Of a DNA stretch of 64,000 nucleotides, positions 40,485 through 48,474 are shown piece by piece (the first letter of the stretch is position 1; each line of letters begins with the position of its first letter). Below the pieces are notes generated by a model. That model was not told the origin of the DNA. It saw only the letters and a program-made list of their open reading frames with translations, and ran no database searches. Source of the DNA: Corallococcus sp. AS-1-6 (GTDB taxonomy: Bacteria; Myxococcota; Myxococcia; Myxococcales; Myxococcaceae); contig NZ_JAIQDE010000012.1 in assembly GCF_020037015.1 (NCBI RefSeq), positions 222,762 to 286,761 on the forward strand. The letters are read 5' to 3'. The position numbers and the translations under genes were made by a program.

Positions 40485-40566
40485 GCAGCACCCGCGCGTC
40501 CGGAGAGGTGGCCTGAACGAGGCCCCCGGGCGCGCGGCTCCGGGTCGAACCCGGTGCGGGTGCTGC
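40485..40566. other. Structured GC-rich element after M57 protease 2
   Basis: GCAGCACCCGC (40485-40495) and GCGGGTGCTGC (40556-40566) form an 11-bp perfect inverted repeat 60 nt apart; between them CCGGGT-CGA-ACCCGG (about 40540-40554) forms a small hairpin. It lies 20 nt after the protease stop. It may be a terminator-like structure or a mobile-element trace; no T-run. Confidence 0.4.
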
Positions 40567-40682
40567 GCACCCGGTGCGGCTACCGAGCCGGTTGAGTCGC
40601 ATCCCAGAGCCTCGCGGGTCGTTGTTTCGCCCTCCCCCTTGGGTCTCGAATGGCATGGTGAACCTGAAGAAGGGGGGACCAC

Positions 40683-40943
40683 ATGCCCGCGACCCATCAC
40701 CTCGAGGTGGTCGTTGTTGACGAAAAGGGTGCCGCGCTCAAGCTAGACACCGTGACACTGACCTCGGGTCTGGCCGTGAGCCGGGCCGTGGCGGTCTCCG
40801 GCGCAGCGCGCATCGCGCTGAGCGGGGTGAATCCGGGCAGGGGCGAAGTGTGTCTCTCATTCGCGGAGGTGCGAACAACGCCGCCTACTGCGACACCTAT
40901 CGCGAGGATCTCTATTCCGGGAGCACGCACAGGACTGGAGTGA
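40683..40943 (+). CDS. Short hypothetical protein, possibly the frameshifted 5' part of the next gene
   Basis: 86 aa, MPATHHLEVVVVDEKGAALK, then LDTVTLTSGLAVSRAVAVSG. The N-terminal ~55 residues look like a beta-sandwich 'peptide-associated/carboxypeptidase-regulatory-like' domain (VVVDEKGAALKLDTVTL...ARIALSGVNPGRGEV). GAAGGGGGGA lies before the ATG. After about residue 62 the composition changes (RTTPPTATPIARISIPGA), and the next ORF in another frame becomes protein-like at the same place, which suggests a single-base frameshift near 40,860-40,875. Confidence 0.5.
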   Translation: MPATHHLEVVVVDEKGAALKLDTVTLTSGLAVSRAVAVSGAARIALSGVNPGRGEVCLSFAEVRTTPPTATPIARISIPGARTGLE

Positions 40944-41788
40944 AGACGTCCATTCCCAAGCGCATTGACGATTCCACGGTCGTCACCGTCTTCGACTTCA
41001 AGTCCGGGGTGCGGAGCAGGACCGTGAAGAGCGCAGCCGGGTGGTTTGAACTGGATCGCGTCCTCCAGGGGAAGGTGAAGACGCACCTGGAGAAATACTC
41101 AGACCCGGCGAACCTGAAGAGGCGACACGACGACGATTCCATCTCCATCCGGCACGTCTACGAATACATCACCGAGCTTGGCACCCGGGCCCCAGGGACC
41201 CTGAGGGAGTTTCATCTCTTCTCCCACGCCTGGGCAGGGGGCCCCATCCTGGTCGATACCTACGAGGACGCCGCCTACCAGCCGGGCGGAGCTTCGGAAG
41301 CGAGGAGGGATCCAGGGGACAAGGACCCTCGACTCAAGGACTTCGACCCGGTCAACATGCCCCGGCTGAATGACTTCAAGGCCGCCTTCGCCGCCGATTC
41401 CATCGTCAAGGTGTGGGGCTGCATGGCGACCACGGCCTATCGCAACCTCATTCGCGCCACAGCCTCGGCCAGGAGCGACACCGACACCGTCTCCTACAAC
41501 TGGTCCGAGACGGATCGGCGCACCACAACGGCCGCGAAAGCGAAGACGTACCTTCGGGACGTCATCCTGAAGCATAACTACATGGCGAAGTTGTCCGCTG
41601 CCATTGGCGGCAGCGCGAAGGTGTATGGGGCGCCTCCAGGAATGGGCGCCAATCTTCGCGCAGTCCCCTTGGGCAAGAAGACCTTCAATTACATGTACGT
41701 GGATGGCATCATCTACAAGCGCGAGTACGACTTCCTCAAGAGCGCCATGGGGTTGGTGCCCGATGACACCGGATATCTCCTCTTCTGA
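40850..41788 (+). CDS. Hypothetical protein
   Basis: 312 aa as given from GTG, but the true start may be the ATG at 40683 in another frame. The body contains 'LREFHLFSHAWAGGPILVDT' and 'SIVKVWGCMATTAYRNLIRA', a pair of beta strand-turn motifs reminiscent of hydrolase folds, and ends 'YLLF'. I recognise no family. No signal peptide, no TM. Codon use is less GC-biased than in neighbours, hinting at transfer or effector-type evolution. The 3' end overlaps the following lipoprotein gene by 26 nt. Confidence 0.6.
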   Translation: MSLIRGGANNAAYCDTYREDLYSGSTHRTGVKTSIPKRIDDSTVVTVFDFKSGVRSRTVKSAAGWFELDRVLQGKVKTHLEKYSDPANLKRRHDDDSISIRHVYEYITELGTRAPGTLREFHLFSHAWAGGPILVDTYEDAAYQPGGASEARRDPGDKDPRLKDFDPVNMPRLNDFKAAFAADSIVKVWGCMATTAYRNLIRATASARSDTDTVSYNWSETDRRTTTAAKAKTYLRDVILKHNYMAKLSAAIGGSAKVYGAPPGMGANLRAVPLGKKTFNYMYVDGIIYKREYDFLKSAMGLVPDDTGYLLF

Positions 41789-42389
41789 TTCCGACACGTG
41801 GCCTGGCGCCATCCAGGCGTGGCTCCGCGTGGGGCTCGCCGCAACGCTGCTCATGGCCCAGGCCTGTCAGGAGTCGGCCCGGGGCGCAGCGGCCTCGGAA
41901 CGAGCGGGCGGTGGGAAGGGCCGTGTGGAGGCCCCAGCGCCTTCCGCCGGTCCGGAGGCGACCACCGCGCCTTCGCCGGGCGCCAGCGCGGCGGAGCGGC
42001 TCAAGGCGGAGGCGACTCTTGTTGAATCGGCCCGGCTTGTCTCCTGCCAGGGAGACAAGGAGTTGGCGCGGATGCCCGAGCCCCTGTTGGCGCAGCTTCG
42101 GACCGCGTTGCCCCGGGCCACGGTTTCACGGGACCCGGCCCTGACGACTCCGCCTTGGGAGTCCGTCCTGCTGGAGCTGAAGCTCCGCGGCGGACAGGCG
42201 GTGTTCGGACAACTGGTGCGCGAGGACGTCCTCCGCTTGCGCGAGGAGCGATGGTGCGGCGGGGGGGCACAAGGCGTTGAGCTGCTTCTGACGGATGGCC
42301 CCTCGCTACTCCCCTGGTTCCAGCAGCACCTGGGCCCCGCTCCGTCGAAAGAGCATCAGCTTCCGCCAGGGCTTCCCCCTCCTCCCTGA
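41763..42389 (+). CDS. Hypothetical lipoprotein
   Basis: 208 aa, MTPDISSSDSDTWPGAIQAW, then LRVGLAATLLMAQACQESAR: a hydrophobic segment (~20-32) ending in AQAC, an atypical lipobox. A long Ala/Pro/Gly linker follows (~40-80), then a soluble domain with 'LVSCQGDKELARMPEPLLAQL' and 'RLREERWCGGGAQGVELLL' (two cysteines that may bond). The C-terminus is Pro-rich. It starts 26 nt inside the previous gene, so the pair may act together. Family unknown. Confidence 0.6.
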   Translation: MTPDISSSDSDTWPGAIQAWLRVGLAATLLMAQACQESARGAAASERAGGGKGRVEAPAPSAGPEATTAPSPGASAAERLKAEATLVESARLVSCQGDKELARMPEPLLAQLRTALPRATVSRDPALTTPPWESVLLELKLRGGQAVFGQLVREDVLRLREERWCGGGAQGVELLLTDGPSLLPWFQQHLGPAPSKEHQLPPGLPPPP

Positions 42390-42398
42390 CACGCGCGC

Positions 42399-43646
42399 TC
42401 AGCCTGGAAAGGGATTCGCCTGGGACCTCCGGCTGGCGGCCCCCCGAGCCACGCGCAGCCACACCAGCGAGACCATCAGCCACGCCGCCGTGAGCGCGCT
42501 CCACGTCTGGGGCGCGCTCGCCTGGACCAGCCACAGCGTCACGGCCACGCCCATCGCGAGCACCCGGGCCAGCTCCAAGGGCTCGCTCCACGCCTTCGAC
42601 TCCAGCATCCCGCTCCATGCGGTCGCCATCGCCCAGAGCAGCAGGCTCAACGCGACCTTCTGCCACCCCGACAGCGGCGAGGCATGGTGGCTCACCAGGA
42701 GCATGAACGGCATCGACGCGAACAACTGGAAGACGAGGTACCCGCGGACGCCAGGCAGCTCCCGTGATTGGTACTTCACCTCCGCGCCCCCCTGCTTCCA
42801 GTACCCCAACGCGCGAGGAGGAAGGTCCGCGGGCCGCCAGCCCGTGGGCATCCCCCAGAGCCGCAGCCGGTCCCAGTGGCTCTTCGTGGCGACGGCGTCC
42901 GCGAAGAGCCGGGCCCACGCCTGGAAGTTGATGACCGTCGGGTCCCAGGTGTTCGCCGGGGTGGTCAGCCCGTAGGAGCACGGCTCGGTCTCCTCTTCAT
43001 ACGTGCCGAACATCCGGTCCCAGATGATGAGGAACCCCGCGTAGTTCTTGTCGATGTACGCGTCGTTGCGAGCGTGGTGCACGCGGTGGTGTGACGGCGT
43101 GTTCAGCCACGACTCCACCCACCGAGGGAGCTTGGGGATGACCCGCGTATGGGGGATGAACTGGAGCACCAGGTGGAAGGCCACCATCGCCAGCACGGCC
43201 TCCGGGGGAAAGCCCACCAGCACCAGCGGCCAGTAGAACAGGAACGAGAAGAGGCGCTGTGTCACGCTCGCGCGCAGGGCCACCGCGTAGTTGAGCTCCT
43301 CCGTGGAGTGGTGCGGCGAGTGGGCCGCCCAGCCGATGTTGGTGCGGTGCCCGAAGCGGTGGAACCAGTAGAAGAGGAAGTCGACGCCCAGGAAGAGCGC
43401 CACCAGCGCCAGGGGCGACGATACGTCCAGCCTCCACGGCGCGAACTGCCCCAACTGCGTGAAGAGGGGCAGCACCAGCAGCGCCACCGCGACGTTGACG
43501 CACTGGTTCATCACCGCCGTGCCCATGCTCGCGATGGAGTCCTGGAAGCTGTAGTAGCCGTTGCGCCGCACCACGCACCAGGCGAACTCGGTCAGGGCCA
43601 GGGCAATGACGAAGGGCGTCGCCACGGCATAGACGTTGATGGACAT
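42399..43646 (-). CDS. Sterol desaturase / fatty acid hydroxylase family protein
   Basis: 415 aa, about eight TM segments. Has the eight-His diiron signature: HRFGH (~98-102), HSPHHSTE (~113) and HHRVHH (~190-195), as in alkylglycerol monooxygenase-like and sterol desaturase-family enzymes. The extra C-terminal hydrophobic region (~300-400) is like that of the longer alkylglycerol-monooxygenase-type proteins. It would hydroxylate or desaturate a membrane lipid with O2 and two electrons. Myxobacteria make ether lipids and sterols, so both substrate types are possible. Divergent from a Crp/Fnr gene that likely controls it. Confidence 0.9.
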   Translation of the reverse strand: MSINVYAVATPFVIALALTEFAWCVVRRNGYYSFQDSIASMGTAVMNQCVNVAVALLVLPLFTQLGQFAPWRLDVSSPLALVALFLGVDFLFYWFHRFGHRTNIGWAAHSPHHSTEELNYAVALRASVTQRLFSFLFYWPLVLVGFPPEAVLAMVAFHLVLQFIPHTRVIPKLPRWVESWLNTPSHHRVHHARNDAYIDKNYAGFLIIWDRMFGTYEEETEPCSYGLTTPANTWDPTVINFQAWARLFADAVATKSHWDRLRLWGMPTGWRPADLPPRALGYWKQGGAEVKYQSRELPGVRGYLVFQLFASMPFMLLVSHHASPLSGWQKVALSLLLWAMATAWSGMLESKAWSEPLELARVLAMGVAVTLWLVQASAPQTWSALTAAWLMVSLVWLRVARGAASRRSQANPFPG

Positions 43647-43681
43647 GCCGCCGGTATATGGTTCCCGGCGCGGCCTGCGCC

Positions 43682-43695
43682 TTAACCCAGGTCAA
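43682..43695. promoter_or_regulatory. Fnr/Dnr-like palindrome
   Basis: TTAACCCAGGTCAA on the plus strand, i.e. TTGACCTGGGTTAA on the minus strand, fits the TTGAC-N4-GTCAA / TTGAT-N4-ATCAA boxes of Crp/Fnr-family regulators with 9 of 10 arm bases. It lies midway between the divergent hydroxylase and Crp/Fnr genes, 18 nt before the regulator's GTG, so autoregulation and control of the hydroxylase are likely. Confidence 0.6.
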
Positions 43696-43713
43696 GCCAG
43701 GGTCCTTCGAGAC

Positions 43714-44304
43714 GTGAGATTCCCCAAGCTCTTCGAGCGCCTCGCCACGCTGGCCCCGCTTCCTCCCGAGGAGTGGGTGAAGGCCGAGGCCGTGGCGAAG
43801 GAACAGGCGCTCGAGAAGCGGGAGCTCTTCCTGCGTCCAGGGGATGCGGCGGACCGGTTCGCCGTGGTGCTCCAGGGCGTCTTCCGGGGCGTGCGCGTGT
43901 CGCCACGCGGAGGCGAATCCATCAAGGCCTTCCGAGCCGAGGGAGAGCTGATTGGCGCCTACGCGGAGATGTTGCAGCGGCGGCCTTCGATGACCGCGAT
44001 CGAAGCGCTCGAGCCGAGCCGCGTGCTGGTGTTCCAGGCGCGGGACTTCCAGACGCTGGAGCAGGGCCACGTGTGCTGGGAGCGGCTGGCCCGCCGGGTG
44101 GCGGAGCAGCACTTCCTCCTCAAGGAGCGCCGTGAGCAGGAGTTCCTGGAGCTGTCCGCGGAGGAGCGACTCGTGAACTTCTGGGAGGAGCATCCCCACC
44201 TGAAGGGACGGATTCCCCAGCGCGACGTGGCGGCCTACCTCGGCATCACCGAGGTGGGCCTGAGCCGCATCGTGTCGCGGCGCCGCAAGCGCACCCCGGC
44301 GTAG
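43714..44304 (+). CDS. Crp/Fnr-family regulator
   Basis: 196 aa from GTG (reads VRFPKLFERLATLAPLPPEE). Cyclic-nucleotide-binding-type beta roll 'RELFLRPGDAADRFAVVLQG', dimer helix (~105-140) and a C-terminal winged HTH, 'RIPQRDVAAYLGITEVGLSR'. No Fnr-type Cys cluster is present, so it is not an Fe-S oxygen sensor; the ligand is unknown. The in-frame ATG at 43636 would put the operator inside the gene and was rejected. Faces the hydroxylase gene. Confidence 0.88.
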   Translation: MRFPKLFERLATLAPLPPEEWVKAEAVAKEQALEKRELFLRPGDAADRFAVVLQGVFRGVRVSPRGGESIKAFRAEGELIGAYAEMLQRRPSMTAIEALEPSRVLVFQARDFQTLEQGHVCWERLARRVAEQHFLLKERREQEFLELSAEERLVNFWEEHPHLKGRIPQRDVAAYLGITEVGLSRIVSRRRKRTPA

Positions 44305-44332
44305 CGAGGATCCGCGAAGGCGCCCTTCCGCA

Positions 44333-44917
44333 CTACGCCTTGGGGAACTTGACGGCGACGGCGGTGACCTTGACCAGCTCGTAGGACTCCTGCCGGTTGA
44401 GCAGGTTCGTCTGCTGCGCGACCAGTTGGGCGCGGAACTCCACCTGCCTCGCCTCATGATCGAAGATCGCGTAGACGACGTAGTACCGCGCCTTGCGAAC
44501 CATCGTCTCCGGGTCGACGGAGAGTTGGACGTCGTCCGGGTTCAGGCTGCTGTCGACGACGCACTTGAAGCCGGCCAGCTTGTGCAGGTTCTGCGAGGCG
44601 CTGTCGGTGCGGGCCTCGTGCCGGATGAAGATGCGGCCATCCTGGAACTTGTACCAGAGGCTGCAACCGCTCAGGTTCGCGGTGAAGAAGTACGTGACGG
44701 TGTCGGTGGTGAGATCGATCCCGCCCTCCGTGACGTCACCCGACTTCCAGGGCAGGTAGAAGGCATCCGGGGACCTGCTCTCCTCGAGCGTGGCCAGCTC
44801 GCGGTCTTCCAGCGTGTCGAACGTCACCGCGTAGACGCCCATGCCGGAGCCAGGAGCGGGACCGAGGATGAGCGGCTTCTGCTTCTGTCTGCCAGATGCG
44901 TTTCCCATGAGGCGCAT
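44333..44917 (-). CDS. Hypothetical protein
   Basis: 194 aa, MRLMGNASGRQKQKPLILGP. No signal peptide or TM. Predicted beta-rich body: 'GMGVYAVTFDTLEDRELATL', 'TVTYFFTANLSGCSLWYKFQ', 'GFKCVVDSSLNPDDVQLSVD', 'EFRAQLVAQQTNLLNRQESY'. Two cysteines. I do not recognise the family. MGNASG at 44908 is an alternative start. Its stop lies 28 nt from that of the convergent Crp/Fnr gene. Confidence 0.65.
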   Translation of the reverse strand: MRLMGNASGRQKQKPLILGPAPGSGMGVYAVTFDTLEDRELATLEESRSPDAFYLPWKSGDVTEGGIDLTTDTVTYFFTANLSGCSLWYKFQDGRIFIRHEARTDSASQNLHKLAGFKCVVDSSLNPDDVQLSVDPETMVRKARYYVVYAIFDHEARQVEFRAQLVAQQTNLLNRQESYELVKVTAVAVKFPKA

Positions 44918-45075
44918 TCATAGCAGCAGGTCCGGCCGTCCGAGCCGTGAATACCATCCAGACTCAAGCCATCACCGGGCGGCATGACCCGCGGGGCACC
45001 ATCGAGTGGGAGACGGCTCTCATTTCCTCGCCCGTGCGCCCCATGTTAGGAGTTGCCCGGTTCCGGGAGGAGTTC

Positions 45076-45942
45076 ATGCGTTCATCTCAGGCATTGGGGC
45101 CGACCCTCTGCTGGGTCTTTCTCATCGTCCTGCCGTCCGTCGGGCTGGCGGCTCCAAGCAGCGAGGTGAAGAGCCACCTGAATGCCATTGCCAACCTCTA
45201 CGAGGAGCTCGAATTCGAAAGTGCCCTCGGTCAGGTCGCCACGGCACGGCAGCAGGCGAGCGGACCGGAGGACGACGTCGAGCTGTCTCTTTGGGAAGGC
45301 CTGCTCCTGGCGGAGTTGATCCGGACGGAGGAGGCTTCCGCCGCCTTCACGTCGGCCCTGGTCCTGCGGCCGGACGCACAGCTCCCCGTGAAGGTGTCGC
45401 CCAAGGTGTCGAACCAGTTCGAAGCGCTGCGGAAGGCCGTGAAACGCGCGCAGCAAGCGCGCCGTGACCTCCCCAGTCCCACGCCTGCGCCGCGCCAGAC
45501 GACGGATGCGCCGCGGGAAGTGGCTCCGCCGTCCTCACCGCCCCGAATCGCGTCTCCGTCCGACATCGCGTCGGCGCCCACCGCGTCCCCGCTCCAGGTG
45601 ACCCAGGAGGCTCGGACGGGTTCCTTGCGATCCAGGGCCTATATCCCTGCCATTGCCGGTGGCGCGCTCACGGTCGCGGGTGGGATTTCCTGGGCCCTGT
45701 CTCGTGGGGAGGCATCAAAGCTTCGCAACGCGGACCCATCCCTGGCGACCTCCGCGGACATTGACCGTTCCGTGCCGCGAGGCCGGACACTGCAAGCCGC
45801 GGGCGTGGGCCTGCTGGGGGTCGGTGTCCTGGGGCTGGGGTTGGCGGCGGGCATGTATCTGATGGGGGCTCCCGAGGAGAAGTTCGCCATGCGAATGGGG
45901 ACGGATGGACGGTCGGCGCTTGTGTATGGGAGGTGGCCATGA
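45076..45942 (+). CDS. Secreted/membrane TPR-like protein
   Basis: 288 aa with GGGAGGAG upstream of ATG. Signal segment 'ALGPTLCWVFLIVLPSVGLA', then helical repeats (LNAIANLYEELEFESALGQV, 'LWEGLLLAELIRTEEASAAF', 'ALVLRPDAQLPVKVSPKVSN') as in the TPR/'sporulation-like' N-domains of myxobacterial surface proteins; a Pro/Ser-rich linker (~140-190) and two C-terminal TM segments follow. ATGA overlap with the next gene implies co-translation; the two probably act as one envelope system. Confidence 0.75.
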   Translation: MRSSQALGPTLCWVFLIVLPSVGLAAPSSEVKSHLNAIANLYEELEFESALGQVATARQQASGPEDDVELSLWEGLLLAELIRTEEASAAFTSALVLRPDAQLPVKVSPKVSNQFEALRKAVKRAQQARRDLPSPTPAPRQTTDAPREVAPPSSPPRIASPSDIASAPTASPLQVTQEARTGSLRSRAYIPAIAGGALTVAGGISWALSRGEASKLRNADPSLATSADIDRSVPRGRTLQAAGVGLLGVGVLGLGLAAGMYLMGAPEEKFAMRMGTDGRSALVYGRWP

Positions 45943-47984
45943 GCTTCCCTCGACTGCGCGCGGCGCTGGTCGTGTTCGTGCTCGCGAGCGCGGCCTGTAC
46001 CGACTTCGACCTGGAAAAGCAGAAGCTGTGCAAGCAATTCCCCGAGCGGTGTGACGCCATGGACGACACGTCCGGAGCGCTGAACGTCACCGTCGGCTAC
46101 AGCGGCTTCATGCGCGGATGCGTCACGGTGACGGCCACGGACGCGGACAACGCGAGCAACACGAGGAGCCTCGACGTGGCGATCCCCGGCAAGGCGCCGG
46201 GCACCGTGTCGGCGGAGGTGTTCCGCAAGAAGGACTGGGGCCGCACGCTGCGCGTGACGGCGCAACTGCGTGAACTCGACTGTTCTGGCCCCGCGGTGGG
46301 CGCCGCACAGGAAGCGGCGGCGCAGGTTCCCGCGGAAGGCACGCTGGACGTGGCCTTCACCGTGAGGGCCGTCGATGAGGATGGCGACGGCTACTTCAGC
46401 AGCGCCGACGCGGCGGGTGTCGTCAGTGGTACCGATTGCAACGACAGGGACAGCGCCGTGAGCCCCAGCGCCCTTGAGGTGTGCAACGGGAAGGATGACA
46501 ACTGCACCCTCGGGGAGTCGGACGCGACCGACAAGCAGGTCTGGTACACGGACGCGGACGCGGACGGCTACGGAAGCCTCCGGGTGGAGAGCTGCGTCCA
46601 GCCTGTTGGCGCCGTGGCGGTTGGAGGAGATTGCAACGACGCCGACGGGCAGGTCCGGCCGGGTCGGACGGAGTTCCGCTGCGATGGCAAGGATGACAAC
46701 TGCAATGGCATGAACGACGAGGACTTCAGCGTCGGCTATGACTGCATTGATGTTCAGAAGTGCGTGGGCAAGACCGCGTGTGCGGCCACCCCGAGCCAGG
46801 TGGTCTGCACGCGACTCCCGGGGCAGGATCCGGTCGCTTGGTACGTGGACGTCGACGGCGACGGTTCCAAGGGGCAGCTCGCGGGAGTGGGCTGTGAGTC
46901 GCCCGTGGACGGCGGTGTTGCCCAGTCCGAGGACTGCGACGAGAGCTCTGTCTACGTCCGGAATGGACTGGCGGAGTCCTGCGACAGGCTGGACAACAAC
47001 TGCTCCGGAGGCGTGGACGAAGGGTGCGTGCTCCCCGATTGGGCCACCGATGCAGGGGTTCTCGGAGCCGTGGACTCGCTGAAGTCCATTGCCCTTTACG
47101 ACGACGGGCAGAAGGGCTGGCTCGCGGGCCCGAACAAGCTAGCTCATCTGGACGGTACGAACCCGGGAATCAAGGAGTTCACGGATGCTTCCTGTCGGAA
47201 GTCCTGGAATGCGGCCTGGGTCGCCCAGGATGGCCGGGTCTTCGTCGTCGGAGAGGACGGATGGCTTTCGACTCGGAGGCCCGTCGACGGGTCTGAACAG
47301 TGTTTCACGCCTCAGGTTGCTACCGACAAGAACAACACGGACTTCAATGGCGTCTTTGGAATTGATGATCCGGTGTCCGGTCCCACCGTCTACGCGGTCG
47401 CGAGCAACGGCAAGATCTACCGCTGGTCTCCTCCCTACAATGGAGCAAACGACCTGGCTGAGGTCACGAACGTCCTCGCGAACCTTCGTGCGATCGGTGG
47501 CTTGAAGACGGTGAGTTCGCTCGTGGCGGTAGGTGTTTCGGGCGTGGACGGCAAGGCACGGGCGTATCGCGCCAATTCGACAGGGAGCACGTGGACGGAG
47601 GAATCTCTCAATGCTCCGGACACAGAATTCGTGCGCGCGGTGCATGTCCTGAACGGTCAATACGCCTATGCAGCAGGCGACAAGGGGCGGGTCTTCGAGT
47701 GGATCGGAGGAGCCGGCTGGCATGCCCTGCCGCAGCTCCCCATTACCAACGGTGCAACGGATGCCCCCCAGGTCATGGATGTGCTCGCCTTCAGCAAGAA
47801 TGGCATTTATGCGGTGACGAGCGCGAACACGATCGAGTTCTTCAATGGCAGTGCTTGGACCACCGTGCACACGGCAGCGCAGCCCCTGAGATCGCTCGAT
47901 GGCCCCAGGCCTACCCGATTTGCCGCGGCAGGCGACCGCAGCACCGTGGTGAACTTCACGGCTCCCGCCCCGGTGGCCCCCTGA
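45939..47984 (+). CDS. Large lipoprotein with 'putative metal-binding' repeats and propeller-like C-terminus
   Basis: 681 aa. Lipoprotein signal with lipobox ASAAC. After a ~110-residue beta domain, Cys/Asp-rich modules of the MopE/PF11617 'putative metal-binding motif' type repeat at least three times: VDEDGDGYFSSADAAG / GTDCNDRDSAVSPSALEVCN / GKDDNC; TDADADGYGSLR / GGDCNDADGQVRPGRTEFRC / DGKDDNCNGMNDED; VDVDGDGSKGQL / SEDCDESS. These probably bind calcium. The last ~300 residues are a WD/kelch-like propeller (VGEDGWLSTRRPVDG, 'YAVASNGKIYRWSPPYNG'). Extracellular or outer-membrane. ATGA overlap with the TPR gene. Confidence 0.85.
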   Translation: MSFPRLRAALVVFVLASAACTDFDLEKQKLCKQFPERCDAMDDTSGALNVTVGYSGFMRGCVTVTATDADNASNTRSLDVAIPGKAPGTVSAEVFRKKDWGRTLRVTAQLRELDCSGPAVGAAQEAAAQVPAEGTLDVAFTVRAVDEDGDGYFSSADAAGVVSGTDCNDRDSAVSPSALEVCNGKDDNCTLGESDATDKQVWYTDADADGYGSLRVESCVQPVGAVAVGGDCNDADGQVRPGRTEFRCDGKDDNCNGMNDEDFSVGYDCIDVQKCVGKTACAATPSQVVCTRLPGQDPVAWYVDVDGDGSKGQLAGVGCESPVDGGVAQSEDCDESSVYVRNGLAESCDRLDNNCSGGVDEGCVLPDWATDAGVLGAVDSLKSIALYDDGQKGWLAGPNKLAHLDGTNPGIKEFTDASCRKSWNAAWVAQDGRVFVVGEDGWLSTRRPVDGSEQCFTPQVATDKNNTDFNGVFGIDDPVSGPTVYAVASNGKIYRWSPPYNGANDLAEVTNVLANLRAIGGLKTVSSLVAVGVSGVDGKARAYRANSTGSTWTEESLNAPDTEFVRAVHVLNGQYAYAAGDKGRVFEWIGGAGWHALPQLPITNGATDAPQVMDVLAFSKNGIYAVTSANTIEFFNGSAWTTVHTAAQPLRSLDGPRPTRFAAAGDRSTVVNFTAPAPVAP

Positions 47985-48171
47985 CCCCACCGAAACCGGG
48001 TGAAGCGCGTCGACCCAATCGGCGCGCGCGTCCCCAGCCCCCGGCGCATGGGCCGAGCCGCCATCCAACCAGCGAGCGCTCCTTCCCACTGTACTTATCC
48101 GGTGATCAGCGGTAGATCGGCGCCCGCCCAGGGCGGCAGCCGCAGCACCTGTTCCGCCCAGGAGCGTTTGT

Positions 48172-48248
<77 letters not shown>

Positions 48249-48253
48249 GTCAG

Positions 48254-48294
48254 AAGGGCCCGGAATCGCAAGGTTCCGGGCCTTTCGCTTTTTC
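48254..48294 (+). terminator. Intrinsic terminator of tRNA-Asp
   Basis: Stem GGCCCGGAA (48257-48265) / TTCCGGGCC (48274-48282), extended by A-T and G-T pairs at the base, followed by TTTCGCTTTTT. Ends 46 nt after the tRNA. Confidence 0.9.
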
Positions 48295-48474
48295 CGCGCA
48301 ACGGATGGCCTGATGGTGGGTGTGGTCCACCCCCTCTGGCTTTGCCTTCCTGTCCCTTGAGGCCGGTTGCGAAACCATCTCCGTCAGGCTTTAAACTGCC
48401 GCCCGTCACGGCCAATGCCTCACAACCAGACACCAACAGGGGGCGTGGCCTCAAGGGCCACGGAACAGACAAGC

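Noticed and set aside
40530..40570. tRNA T-arm-like string (minus strand CGGGTTCGACCCGG)
   Set aside because: No matching acceptor, D or anticodon arms can be drawn around it; it is part of a GC-rich hairpin cluster.
48000..48171. Possible integration of a mobile element at tRNA-Asp
   Set aside because: No duplicated tRNA 3' end and no integrase gene in the flanking sequence.
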